Assembly (NCBI GenBank): GCA_002482005.1
Contig: DLFD01000084.1
Span: 1-44,878, forward strand
Reading direction: 5' to 3'
Length of the DNA stretch: 44,878 nucleotides
Origin: Lachnospiraceae bacterium UBA7729
Lineage (GTDB): Bacteria > Bacillota > Clostridia > Lachnospirales > Lachnospiraceae
Shown here: one piece after another, positions 1 through 7,002 of the stretch
Numbering within the stretch: position 1 is the stretch's first letter
How the letters are laid out: each line of letters starts with the position of its first letter
Position numbers and translations under genes: made by a program
The notes under the pieces: generated by a model
The model's input: only the letters and a program-made list of their open reading frames with translations
What the model was told of the DNA's origin: nothing
Databases searched by the model: none

Positions 1-1
1 T

Positions 2-982
2 CCCCGCTTTGTATTCCTGAAAGGGAAAGAGAAGCGTGACATCTCCCCGGTGAACAACACTTGCTTTTCCGGCCCGGCGTCTCCCCGCCTGGTCCCCCAG
101 GTCCTGGTCTCCGCAGCCCATCCGGAACAGTTTCTCTGGGCTGCAGACTATCTGCGGGACCTCGGATATGATGAGATCAACCTGAATGCAGGCTGCCCCT
201 CGGCGACCGTCGTGACAAAACATAAGGGCGCCGGGATCCTGGAAGATCCCGATGCCCTTGATGCCTTTCTGGCAGCTGTCTTCGATGGTCTTGCCCGGTC
301 AGGGACCGATCTGAAAGTCTCGGTCAAGACGAGGCTCGGGCTTCATTCTCCTGAGGAGATGCCCGCTCTGATGGCCGTCTATAACCGGTATCCTCTGTCG
401 GAGCTGATCATCCACGCAAGAGTGAAGGACCAGCTCTACGCAGGTATTCCCGACATGGAAGCTGTGAAGGCAGCGCTCGCCGCAAGCAGAAATCCGGTCT
501 GTTTCAACGGCAATGTGAATGCCCCGACAGACCTCGCTCTGCTTTCAGGCAGCTGCGCCGGTCCGGCATACGGCACAGAGACCGCCCAGACCAGCATGCC
601 CGTCACCGGGGCCGGTCAGGCAGGCACGCCCGGCGCCGGCAGACACAGGGCGGCTGCTCTCTCCGCCGTCATGTGCGGCCGGGGCGTCCTCCGCGATCCT
701 GCCCTCTTCCGTGAGATGAAAGGCGGACCTTCCGCCGGCAGAAAAGAGCTGAAAGCCTTCACCGATGAGCTTTTTGCGGCTTACTGCGACTCGATGAAGA
801 GTGTCCGGGACGCCATGTTCCGCATGAAGGAACTGTGGTCCTACCTCGGACCGGGTCTTATCGAAAGCAGTTCTTCCTCTTCCGCCGCTTCCCGGGATGC
901 CGGAAAGTGCCTGAAAGTCATCCGCAGAACAAACAGCACAGATGAATACCTGGCCGCAGCCGCTGCCCTGCTGAACGCCTGA
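2..982 (+). CDS. tRNA-dihydrouridine synthase (Dus family), 5'-truncated by the window
   Basis: Reduces uridine to 5,6-dihydrouridine in the D-loop of tRNAs using FMN and NADPH, in the cytoplasm. The open frame runs from base 2 with no start, so the N-terminal FMN-barrel strands lie outside the window. The GTG at base 50 falls inside the conserved region before VPQVL and is not a real start. Visible motifs are VPQVL, then NLNAGCPSATVV with the catalytic Cys, then the KGAG phosphate-binding segment, and VMCGRGVLRDPALF near the C-terminus. An Ala/Gly/Thr-rich insertion of about 30 residues precedes VMCGRG, and a Ser-rich stretch lies near the end. Both are absent from typical family members (known family). 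It converges on the NUDIX gene with a tandem repeat between them. Family call is firm; which Dus paralogue is unknown. Confidence 0.9.
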   Translation, partial: PRFVFLKGKEKRDISPVNNTCFSGPASPRLVPQVLVSAAHPEQFLWAADYLRDLGYDEINLNAGCPSATVVTKHKGAGILEDPDALDAFLAAVFDGLARSGTDLKVSVKTRLGLHSPEEMPALMAVYNRYPLSELIIHARVKDQLYAGIPDMEAVKAALAASRNPVCFNGNVNAPTDLALLSGSCAGPAYGTETAQTSMPVTGAGQAGTPGAGRHRAAALSAVMCGRGVLRDPALFREMKGGPSAGRKELKAFTDELFAAYCDSMKSVRDAMFRMKELWSYLGPGLIESSSSSSAASRDAGKCLKVIRRTNSTDEYLAAAAALLNA

Positions 983-986
983 GAGG

Positions 987-1079
987 GTCCCGGCCATCCG
1001 GACGTCAGAAACCTGCTTTTTCGCCTCAGTCCCGGCCCTCCGGACGTCAGAAGCCTGCTTTTCGCCTCAGTCCTGGCTC
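987..1079. repeat. Tandem repeat, 41-42 bp, between dus and the NUDIX gene
   Basis: Two near-identical units start at 987 and 1029. A third, degenerate unit starts at 1070 and forms the last codons of the leftward NUDIX gene, including its stop. Each unit begins GTCCCGGCC and ends TTCGCCTCA. No classical terminator is visible between the convergent genes. Confidence 0.85.
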
Positions 1080-1687
1080 TTCTCCCGGAGCCACTGTCTC
1101 AGCACCTTCAGCCCTCCGGACGGAACGCAGAATCTCTGATCATCCCTCTGCACCGCTTCCCAGGTCTCCTCGAGCCCGAACCAGCGCACCTCTTCGACTT
1201 CCTCCTTCTGAAGCTTCAGATCCCTGAGCTCCACCGGCTTGTCGTAGACATACACGAAAGCCACCTCGTTATCGAGAAATGGCTTTCCGTGAAATTCTTC
1301 TTCGTAGCTTACGGAGAACCTCCCCACGTACGTCAGATCGTCCGGCGCAGCCTTGATCCCGAGCTCTTCGCCAAGCTCCCTGACCGCAGAGATCCTCGGC
1401 TCATCCCCTGCGTGGATATGTCCTGCCGAAGAGGTATCGTACTGCCCCGGGAAGGAATCCTTGTTCATCGCCCGCTTCTGCAGGAGTACCTGATATCGTC
1501 CGGCGGCTTTTTCTGCTTCCGGCTGCTTTCTGTCTGGCCTGCCTTCCTCTGCTCCGGAAGGTGTCTTCCGGACCACCCAGATGTGGGCCGTGCGGTGCCG
1601 GATTCCTTTCGCGTGAGCCTCCTGACGGGAAACGGTCTCCCCGGTCGGCCTGCCCTCCTCGTCTGCTACATCAAATATCTCTTCCAT
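1067..1687 (-). CDS. NUDIX hydrolase
   Basis: Predicted cytosolic NUDIX pyrophosphohydrolase of 206 residues. The substrate cannot be read from sequence, but the N-terminal layout (EIFDVADEEGRPTG, then HRTAHIWVV) matches the group with isopentenyl-diphosphate-isomerase-like NUDIX proteins. The NUDIX box reads GHIHAGDEPRISAVREL-GEELGI, with Asp in place of the usual first Glu. About 25 charged residues are inserted between HIWVV and the VLLQKR strand. Start chosen at 1687, where the family N-terminus begins. The AGGAGG directly abuts this ATG, which is unusually tight, so an upstream start is possible but would run into the preceding gene. It lies 67 bp behind the oxidoreductase gene and probably shares its transcript. 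The 3' end lies inside a tandem repeat. Confidence 0.85.
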   Translation of the reverse strand: MEEIFDVADEEGRPTGETVSRQEAHAKGIRHRTAHIWVVRKTPSGAEEGRPDRKQPEAEKAAGRYQVLLQKRAMNKDSFPGQYDTSSAGHIHAGDEPRISAVRELGEELGIKAAPDDLTYVGRFSVSYEEEFHGKPFLDNEVAFVYVYDKPVELRDLKLQKEEVEEVRWFGLEETWEAVQRDDQRFCVPSGGLKVLRQWLREKSQD

Positions 1688-1754
1688 CCTCCTGCTTTCC
1701 TCTTTCTGCGGCCTGCCTTCGGCGCTGCCGAAGGATCCGTAATTCCGGTTCTTC

Positions 1755-2828
1755 TTACAGTCCGTACTCTGCCGGATAGTCGATCCCCCAGCTGTGCCTG
1801 AGCGCGTCATAGCTCTCCATCAGGAACATGGTGTCCGCATGGGACATCTCCGCAAATTCCTTCTTTCCTTCCAGGAGCGCCTTCCTTGCTGCCAGAAACT
1901 CATATTCATATCCGACGATATGGCCATCTCTGAGAACATTGTCCGGATCGGCCTCGCGGGTCCACGCTTCGTCGATGCTGCCGTCCGCCTTCAGGACGCC
2001 CTTCTGATTGTCAAAGCCCGCCAGAACTTTCCCTTCCGGCCCGTATACGGTGACCCTGTGGAAGTCCATGACATTCTCAATACGGATGGTCCCCTTTGAC
2101 CCGAAGATCACGCCATCCGTGTCTCCTGCCCCATTCATGGAAGCCTTGCAGATGCCGAGGCGTCCGTCCGGATAACTGAGGAGGACGGCTTCCTGCTCGT
2201 CGACCCCTGTCTTCCACTTCGATACCGTACTCTTCACATCGGCGATATCCGTTCCGAGGAACATGACCGCACAGTTCAGGGCATAGACGCCGAGGTCCAG
2301 CAGCGCGCCCCCGCCCATGGCCGGATCAGTCATGCGCCCGCGTACCCAGTTGCTGCAGATCATGTTGGCGTCGACCAGGCGGACATCACCGATCAGTCCT
2401 TTCGCGATCGCATCGTCTGCAAACTTCTTTCCCGGCAGGAATCTGGTCCAGAGAGCCTCGCCAAGGAACAGCCCCTTCTCCTGATAAAGACGGACCACTT
2501 CCTCCGCCTGATAATGGTTGATCGTGAACGGCTTCTCCAGAAGCAGCGCCTTGCCGTGCTCCGCACACATCTTTGCCAGCTCATAGTGCCACGGATGCGG
2601 GACTCCGACATACGCCAGATCCACGTCCGGATCCTCCAGAAGCTCCTCGTAGCTTCCGTACACCCTGCGGAATCCGAATTCATCCGCCAGAGCCTGTGCG
2701 TGGTCCCTGTTTCTGGAAGCGGCCCCATAAAGCTCGATCTGGTCCAGCTTCTTCAGTGCCCCCGCAACCCTGTGGGCAATATCGCCGCTGCAGAGAAAGC
2801 CGACCCTCAAGACCTGATCTTCACCCAT
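1755..2828 (-). CDS. Gfo/Idh/MocA family NAD(P)-dependent oxidoreductase
   Basis: Predicted cytosolic sugar or cyclitol dehydrogenase of 357 residues; the substrate is unknown. The N-terminal Rossmann fold shows VGFLCSGDIAHRVAGAL, followed by the family EKP motif (LLEKPFTIN) with the catalytic Lys. The C-terminal alpha/beta domain contains GGGALLDLGVYALN, typical of the trans-dihydrodiol dehydrogenase-like branch. The start at 2828 is set by AAAGGAGG eight bases upstream; the longer frame would need an ATG lying before that ribosome site. The stop of the upstream aminotransferase overlaps the same site, leaving a gap of 14 bp, so the two are translated from one message. Confidence 0.9.
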   Translation of the reverse strand: MGEDQVLRVGFLCSGDIAHRVAGALKKLDQIELYGAASRNRDHAQALADEFGFRRVYGSYEELLEDPDVDLAYVGVPHPWHYELAKMCAEHGKALLLEKPFTINHYQAEEVVRLYQEKGLFLGEALWTRFLPGKKFADDAIAKGLIGDVRLVDANMICSNWVRGRMTDPAMGGGALLDLGVYALNCAVMFLGTDIADVKSTVSKWKTGVDEQEAVLLSYPDGRLGICKASMNGAGDTDGVIFGSKGTIRIENVMDFHRVTVYGPEGKVLAGFDNQKGVLKADGSIDEAWTREADPDNVLRDGHIVGYEYEFLAARKALLEGKKEFAEMSHADTMFLMESYDALRHSWGIDYPAEYGL

Positions 2829-2842
2829 CAATGGTTCCTCCT

Positions 2843-4057
2843 TTACCATTCTGTATTGAACACATATTCATCCATCCTCCGGAAAGCCTCCCGGATCCGG
2901 AAGGTCGGAGATGCCAGATTGATCCGGATGGACGTCGGCGCCTCGAAGGCTGCTCCGTCCTGCCAGCCGATTCCGTAGTCCCAGCCCCTCTTCAGAAGTT
3001 CCGGCTGAGTCTTTCCATGCGCCGTAAGCCACTTCGTACAGTCAAGCAGCATCATATAAGTCCCCTCGGTCCGGAACGCCGTGACGCCGTCAAACCGGTC
3101 GCGGACCGTATCAGCAGCGAGATTCACATTTGCCGAAAGGACCGGCAGAAGCTGCGTAAGCCAGTTGTTTCCTTCCTCGCTGTAGGCTCCGATCAGAGCA
3201 TGCTCCGAGAAGACGTTCATGGAATTGTAGATCAGACGCGCGCTGACGTCATGGATCCGCTCCCGGAGTGTCCTGCTGTAGATCACGCTGTAGCTGCCGA
3301 TCAGTCCTGCAAGGTTAAATGTTTTTGACGGTGCATAGAATGCCGCCGTGTGCTCGCGGGCCCACTCCGATGCAAGCTGGGTCGGGGTGTACACGCTGCC
3401 GTTCATACACAGGTCTGACCAGATCTCGTCGGAGATGACCATGCAGTCATTCTTCTCGTAGACTTCCATGGCCTTCGCGATCTCTTCCTTTGTCCAGACA
3501 CGCCCGCACGGATTGTGAGGATTGCAGAAGACCGCGACATGGATATGATTTTCCCGGATCTTCCTGTCCATGTCCTCATAGTCCATGCGCCAGACGCCCT
3601 GCTCATCCCTCTTCAGCGGACTGTAGACCAGATGATAGCCGTTCGGCTCCAGGGCATGCCGGAAGCCGATATATACCGGACTGTGCAGAAGCACACTGTC
3701 GCCCGGCTGGGCTAAGATCTTCATGGCAGAGATCACACCTCCGAGTACGCCGTTCTCATATCCGATGTCCTCCCGCCGCAGGCCGTCCGTGTGCTTGCGG
3801 AGCTTATGCCAGTATAAGATCGCGTCATAGTACTCATCCACAGGGCTGAAGTAGCCGAATGCCGGATGACGGGCGCGCTCCGTCAGAGCACTGATGATGG
3901 AATCTGCGGTAGGAAAGTTCATGTCCGCGACCCACATGGGGATAAAGTCAAAGCCATCCTTCGGCTTGTCCGGGCCGAAACCGCTGCCGATGCCGTCGAC
4001 AGCTATGGCATCATGTCCGTGACGATCGATGAGCGTCTCAAAGTCGTATTTTTTCAT
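2843..4057 (-). CDS. MalY/PatB-family PLP aminotransferase / C-S beta-lyase
   Basis: Pyridoxal-phosphate enzyme of fold type I, 404 residues, close in plan to cystathionine beta-lyase PatB and MalY. Family markers are PMWVADMNFPTA near the N-terminus, HNPCGRVWTKEE in the large domain, SDEIWSDL for the cofactor ring, and APSKTFNLAG with the Schiff-base Lys. Family members release ammonia, pyruvate and a thiol from cystathionine or related substrates; the in vivo substrate here is not known. The start at 4057 is supported by AGGAGA seven bases upstream, and the earlier in-frame Met lacks a site. A clean sigma-A promoter lies at 4108-4136. It is first in a probable operon with the oxidoreductase and NUDIX genes. 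Confidence 0.88.
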   Translation of the reverse strand: MKKYDFETLIDRHGHDAIAVDGIGSGFGPDKPKDGFDFIPMWVADMNFPTADSIISALTERARHPAFGYFSPVDEYYDAILYWHKLRKHTDGLRREDIGYENGVLGGVISAMKILAQPGDSVLLHSPVYIGFRHALEPNGYHLVYSPLKRDEQGVWRMDYEDMDRKIRENHIHVAVFCNPHNPCGRVWTKEEIAKAMEVYEKNDCMVISDEIWSDLCMNGSVYTPTQLASEWAREHTAAFYAPSKTFNLAGLIGSYSVIYSRTLRERIHDVSARLIYNSMNVFSEHALIGAYSEEGNNWLTQLLPVLSANVNLAADTVRDRFDGVTAFRTEGTYMMLLDCTKWLTAHGKTQPELLKRGWDYGIGWQDGAAFEAPTSIRINLASPTFRIREAFRRMDEYVFNTEW

Positions 4058-4107
4058 GTCATCTTCTCCTGATCTGTTTCCGCGGACCACTGTCCGCGCC
4101 TGCTTTA

Positions 4108-4136
4108 TTTATAACCCGGCCTGCCATATCCTGCAA
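4108..4136 (-). promoter_or_regulatory. Sigma-A promoter of the malY-like operon
   Basis: On the minus strand TTGCAG (4131-4136), a 17-base spacer and TATAAA (4108-4113). It lies about 50 bp before the chosen start of the aminotransferase. Confidence 0.7.
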
Positions 4137-4191
4137 GGATAAGACATACCGGCTGAAAGGACCGCTTTCCCTTCTTCAATCTGGTGCGTGC

Positions 4192-4262
4192 GATGTTCGC
4201 TGTCGCCCCATGGGCGTCTCCCCTTGGGGCACGGTCGACGCCATGTGGCTCGTAGCCTTACA
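4192..4262 (-). repeat. Post-terminator repeat, copy 1 (longest)
   Basis: Directly follows the U-tract of the hsp20 terminator on the minus strand. It contains GGCTACGAGCC, then GACCGTGCCCC, palindromic CCCCAAGGGG, and ends GGCGACAGCGAACATC. Related blocks follow the murA terminator (29884-29936) and the terminator at 33196-33266. The function is unknown. Confidence 0.7.
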
Positions 4263-4296
4263 AAAAAGGGATGCGAAGAATGTCTCTTCGCATCCC
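4262..4296 (-). terminator. Rho-independent terminator of hsp20
   Basis: A perfect 12-bp stem (4268-4279 with 4285-4296, outer bases GGGATGCG) with a 5-base loop, followed on the minus strand by six T. Confidence 0.9.
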
Positions 4297-4451
4297 AGGA
4301 GGGAGGAGTAATAATTTCTATCTATGGTAAAACGGCTTATCCGGATCACTTTCCTGACTCTCTGTGTCCGGAAGGCGCGCCGTATATGGCGTCATCTTTC
4401 ACACTTCTGCAGTTTCCTGATCAGGCCGGTCAGCCGGCATCAGCAGGCAGA

Positions 4452-4910
4452 TCAGTCGATCTGGACCATGTGCTTCTTCTCTTCGACCTGCGGCTTTGCT
4501 TCCTTCTTCGGAACATTCAGGGTCAGGATGCCGTTGCTGAAGCTCGCGTGGATGTCATCCTCGGTCATGTCCTCGCCGACATAGAAGCTGCGGCAGACAT
4601 TGCCGGAATAACGCTCACGGCGGATATAAGAACCGTTCTGCTCTTTCTCGCCTATGTTCTGCTCTTTCTTCGCTGCGATGGTAAGATAGCCATCCTTCAG
4701 CTCAACGGTCACATTGTCCTTCGAGAATCCCGGAAGCTCAACGGTCACTTCATAGCCCTTGTCATCTTCCCTGACATCGGTCCTCATGAAGTTGGCATTC
4801 ACACCGCCCAGCTTCTCGTCAAACTTTCTTGCCTCTCTGCTTACCGGCCAGAAGTCATCATCAAACCAGTTGTCGAAAAGATTGTCACTGAATATGCTCG
4901 GTACTAACAT
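4452..4910 (-). CDS. Hsp20 / alpha-crystallin small heat-shock protein
   Basis: ATP-independent holdase chaperone of 152 residues that binds unfolding proteins in the cytoplasm. The N-terminus is a short Phe/Asp/Trp-rich arm (residues 1-40). The alpha-crystallin domain spans about 42-140, with the strand marker VELPGFSKDNVTVEL and the domain-closing SNGILTLNVPKKE. The C-terminal tail carries MVQID in place of a classical IxI oligomerisation motif. The ribosome site AAGGA lies six bases before the ATG. The gene stands alone between clc and its own terminator, with a CIRCE operator on its promoter, so heat induction through HrcA is likely. Confidence 0.95.
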   Translation of the reverse strand: MLVPSIFSDNLFDNWFDDDFWPVSREARKFDEKLGGVNANFMRTDVREDDKGYEVTVELPGFSKDNVTVELKDGYLTIAAKKEQNIGEKEQNGSYIRRERYSGNVCRSFYVGEDMTEDDIHASFSNGILTLNVPKKEAKPQVEEKKHMVQID

Positions 4911-5029
4911 AAGTCATCCTTCTTTCTTTCTGCTGCCCGCCCTTTCCGGCGGTGGTTCTGTTCTGTCTCGGAATCGCGATCCGGAAGTCTTTTTCTGTTT
5001 CCTGATCTCTTTTCCTTTGTTCTGACTAT

Positions 5030-5072
5030 GTTATAGTACTTGTTACTAGCAATGTCAAGTGGCGAGTGCTAA
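5030..5072 (-). promoter_or_regulatory. Sigma-A promoter with CIRCE (HrcA) operator upstream of hsp20
   Basis: On the minus strand TTGACA (5053-5058), a 17-base spacer and TATAAC (5030-5035). A CIRCE element spans 5046-5072: a perfect TTAGCACTC half, a 9-base spacer, and a second half matching GAGTGCTAA at 6 of 9 positions. The -35 box lies inside the operator, so bound HrcA would block RNA polymerase. Confidence 0.8.
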
Positions 5073-5120
5073 TTAAATTGTGAACAATCTGTTAACTTCC
5101 GCCATAACATTTCCCTCCAG

Positions 5121-6392
5121 TCAGCTTGTATTTTTATTGATGAATCCCGAATCATACTTGGAAAAGACGAACTTCTGAGCCGGATAGAGGCCGTAGTAGC
5201 TCGATGCGACATAGGCGACCGCGATCGCAGGAACATAATACAGAAGGCCCTTTATCCCGAAAAGTTCGATGCACAGAAAGACGGAAGCCACCGGGGTATT
5301 GGTGACCCCGCAGAAGATGGCTCCCATGATGACGGCCGCGCAGAGGGACGGAGCAAAGCCGAAGACGGTCCCGATGAAATAGCCGAATGTTGATCCGATG
5401 AAGAAGGTCGGAACGATCTCGCCGCCCTTGTAGCCCGCTGCAAGTGAGACTGTGGTGAAGAGGATCTTCATCAGCCAGGTATACCAGTGGATCTTCGTCC
5501 CGCTGTTCTCGACGATCTGGGAGATCATGACCGCTCCGGTCCCGTTGTAAGCCTTGCCTCCCGTAAGCCATGACAGAAGCAGGAGCACCGAACCGAAGAA
5601 CAGTACCCTTGCATATTGATTAGGAAAAAGTCTTCTGCCCAGTCTGGCCGTCTGTCTCAGCACAACACAGAAAAGAATGCTCACAAGTCCGCAGAGGATC
5701 GACAGTCCGGCTATCTTCAGCATAGTGACGACGCCTACCACCGGCACTTTGTCAAGACGGTAGAACGCACTCGATACTCCGAAGAAATGCCTTGCGACTT
5801 CCCTTCCCACGAAGGATGCGATCACACATGGGATCATGGCAGTATAATTCATGATCCCGACGCTGGTGACTTCCATGGCAAAGAAGACTGCAGTAACCGG
5901 TGTCCCGAACACAGCCGAGAATGCCCCTGCCATGCCGCTCATGACCATGATCCTGGCATTGTTCGGATCCATGCGGAAGATCCTGCTGAGTGTATGTCCG
6001 ATGCTCCCTCCGATCTGAAGTGCTGCTCCTTCCCGTCCGACCGAAGCTCCGCAGAGATGGGAGAAGACGGCTGCGATAAAGACCGCCGGCGCCATCCTGG
6101 CGGGCACTTCTTCCCCCGACTGGATGGAGGTGATGACAAGATTGGTGCCTGTCGACTGGTCATCGTGCAGAAGATGATAGAAATAATAGATAAGAACACC
6201 GCCCACCGGGAGAAGGAGCATGAAAGCGGGATGCAGTTCGCGCAGTTCCGTCACATACTTCAGGGCTTTCACGAACAGGCCTCCCGCGATCCCGCAGGCA
6301 AGACCGCAGAAAGCAGCGATCACAGCCCATCTGACTGTCCTGCCGATATCGTGCATGCCCTCAGCCGCTTTTTGCCGGATCTTTCCGTTCAT
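5121..6392 (-). CDS. CLC-family anion channel/antiporter, probable fluoride exporter (CLC-F type)
   Basis: Membrane protein of 423 residues with about ten helices of the CLC fold. GREGAALQIG lies at residues 119-128. The usual chloride motif GSGIP is absent; its place holds STGTNLVI (80-87), which resembles the altered S-motif of the CLC-F fluoride/proton antiporters (known family). FGTPVTAVFFAMEV and GGEIVPTFFIGSTFG follow as later pore elements. No fluoride riboswitch is recognisable upstream. The ATG overlaps the stop of an unrecognised short frame (ATGA). No clear terminator follows; hsp20 begins 210 bp downstream. CLC family is certain; fluoride specificity is inferred. Confidence 0.85.
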   Translation of the reverse strand: MNGKIRQKAAEGMHDIGRTVRWAVIAAFCGLACGIAGGLFVKALKYVTELRELHPAFMLLLPVGGVLIYYFYHLLHDDQSTGTNLVITSIQSGEEVPARMAPAVFIAAVFSHLCGASVGREGAALQIGGSIGHTLSRIFRMDPNNARIMVMSGMAGAFSAVFGTPVTAVFFAMEVTSVGIMNYTAMIPCVIASFVGREVARHFFGVSSAFYRLDKVPVVGVVTMLKIAGLSILCGLVSILFCVVLRQTARLGRRLFPNQYARVLFFGSVLLLLSWLTGGKAYNGTGAVMISQIVENSGTKIHWYTWLMKILFTTVSLAAGYKGGEIVPTFFIGSTFGYFIGTVFGFAPSLCAAVIMGAIFCGVTNTPVASVFLCIELFGIKGLLYYVPAIAVAYVASSYYGLYPAQKFVFSKYDSGFINKNTS

Positions 6393-6628
6393 GTCAGCTC
6401 CCCCTTACATTCTGTCTGCAGTTCCCTGAGTCTGTTCTCACAGGCGTATCCGACTGCCTGCTCCATCTTCTCAAGGTCAGTGGCAGGGAAGGATTCCCAG
6501 CCCTCCAGGACCCCGACACTTCTGCCGCCCTCAGCTGCCTTCTTTCTTACAGGCTCGTTATGGGATCTGCCTCGTATCCCCAGAGGCGCCGGCAGCAGGG
6601 CAGCGGTGAAGCAGCCGCCCAGGATAAC
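6389..6628 (-). pseudogene. Unrecognised open-frame tail overlapping the clc start (probable gene remnant)
   Basis: A frame of 79 codons begins just after an in-frame TGA, has no usable start until codon 55, and ends in a TGA overlapping the clc ATG as ATGA. Its translation looks protein-like, with LLPAPLGIRG followed by an amphipathic helix DLEKMEQAVGYACENRL. I cannot assign a family. The ATGA overlap suggests an ancestral operon partner of clc whose 5' part was lost. It lies between the pgi-operon terminator and clc. A non-coding leader is the alternative. Confidence 0.35.
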
Positions 6629-6635
6629 TCACTAC

Positions 6636-6667
6636 AAAACAGCAGCGGGACGATCGCCCCGCCGCTG
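6636..6667 (-). terminator. Rho-independent terminator of the pgi transcript
   Basis: Stem arms 6640-6653 and 6654-6667 form a long GC-rich hairpin with two G-U pairs on the minus strand, followed by TTTTG. Confidence 0.85.
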
Positions 6668-6716
6668 CAGAATCGCAATGTCTGATCTTACGGGCCATCT
6701 GCCCCGGCCTTCATGC

Positions 6717-6998
6717 TCATAGTCCCCTGTTCAGGAGATCGTTGTAGCGACTGTTGTAATACTCGGCTTCCTTCTTCTCTTTCCACCTTTCACGGTCATC
6801 CATGATCGCGAGCATCTCGTCCGCGATCTCCTCCGCACTCCTCGGCTTTGCCATATACAGGTACGAAGTCATGCGCCGCATGGTGTTTTCAGAACCGAGG
6901 TTTCTGGCGATATCCCGGCCGAACTGCTCCGGATACCCCTTCGCCACAACCGCCTCGATGAGCTCTCTGTAAGCCGCTTTCCAGGATTCCGACGCCAT
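6717..6998 (-). CDS. Conserved-looking small hypothetical protein downstream of pgi
   Basis: Acidic/basic helical protein of 93 residues without signal peptide or membrane segment. I do not recognise the family. It starts 4 bp after the pgi stop, so it is on the same message and ends just before the operon terminator. Sequence highlights are YRELIEAVVAKGYPEQFG, MRRMTSYLYMAKPRSAEEIADEML and an ERWKEKKEAEYY tail. The pattern of a short helical domain with a PRSAEEIADEML segment suggests a small regulatory or adaptor protein, but this is only inference. Confidence 0.75.
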   Translation of the reverse strand: MASESWKAAYRELIEAVVAKGYPEQFGRDIARNLGSENTMRRMTSYLYMAKPRSAEEIADEMLAIMDDRERWKEKKEAEYYNSRYNDLLNRGL

Positions 6999-7002
6999 AT
7001 CG

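Noticed and set aside
6393..6716. Fluoride riboswitch upstream of clc
   Set aside because: The conserved pseudoknot bases could not be found; the region holds an open-frame tail and a terminator.
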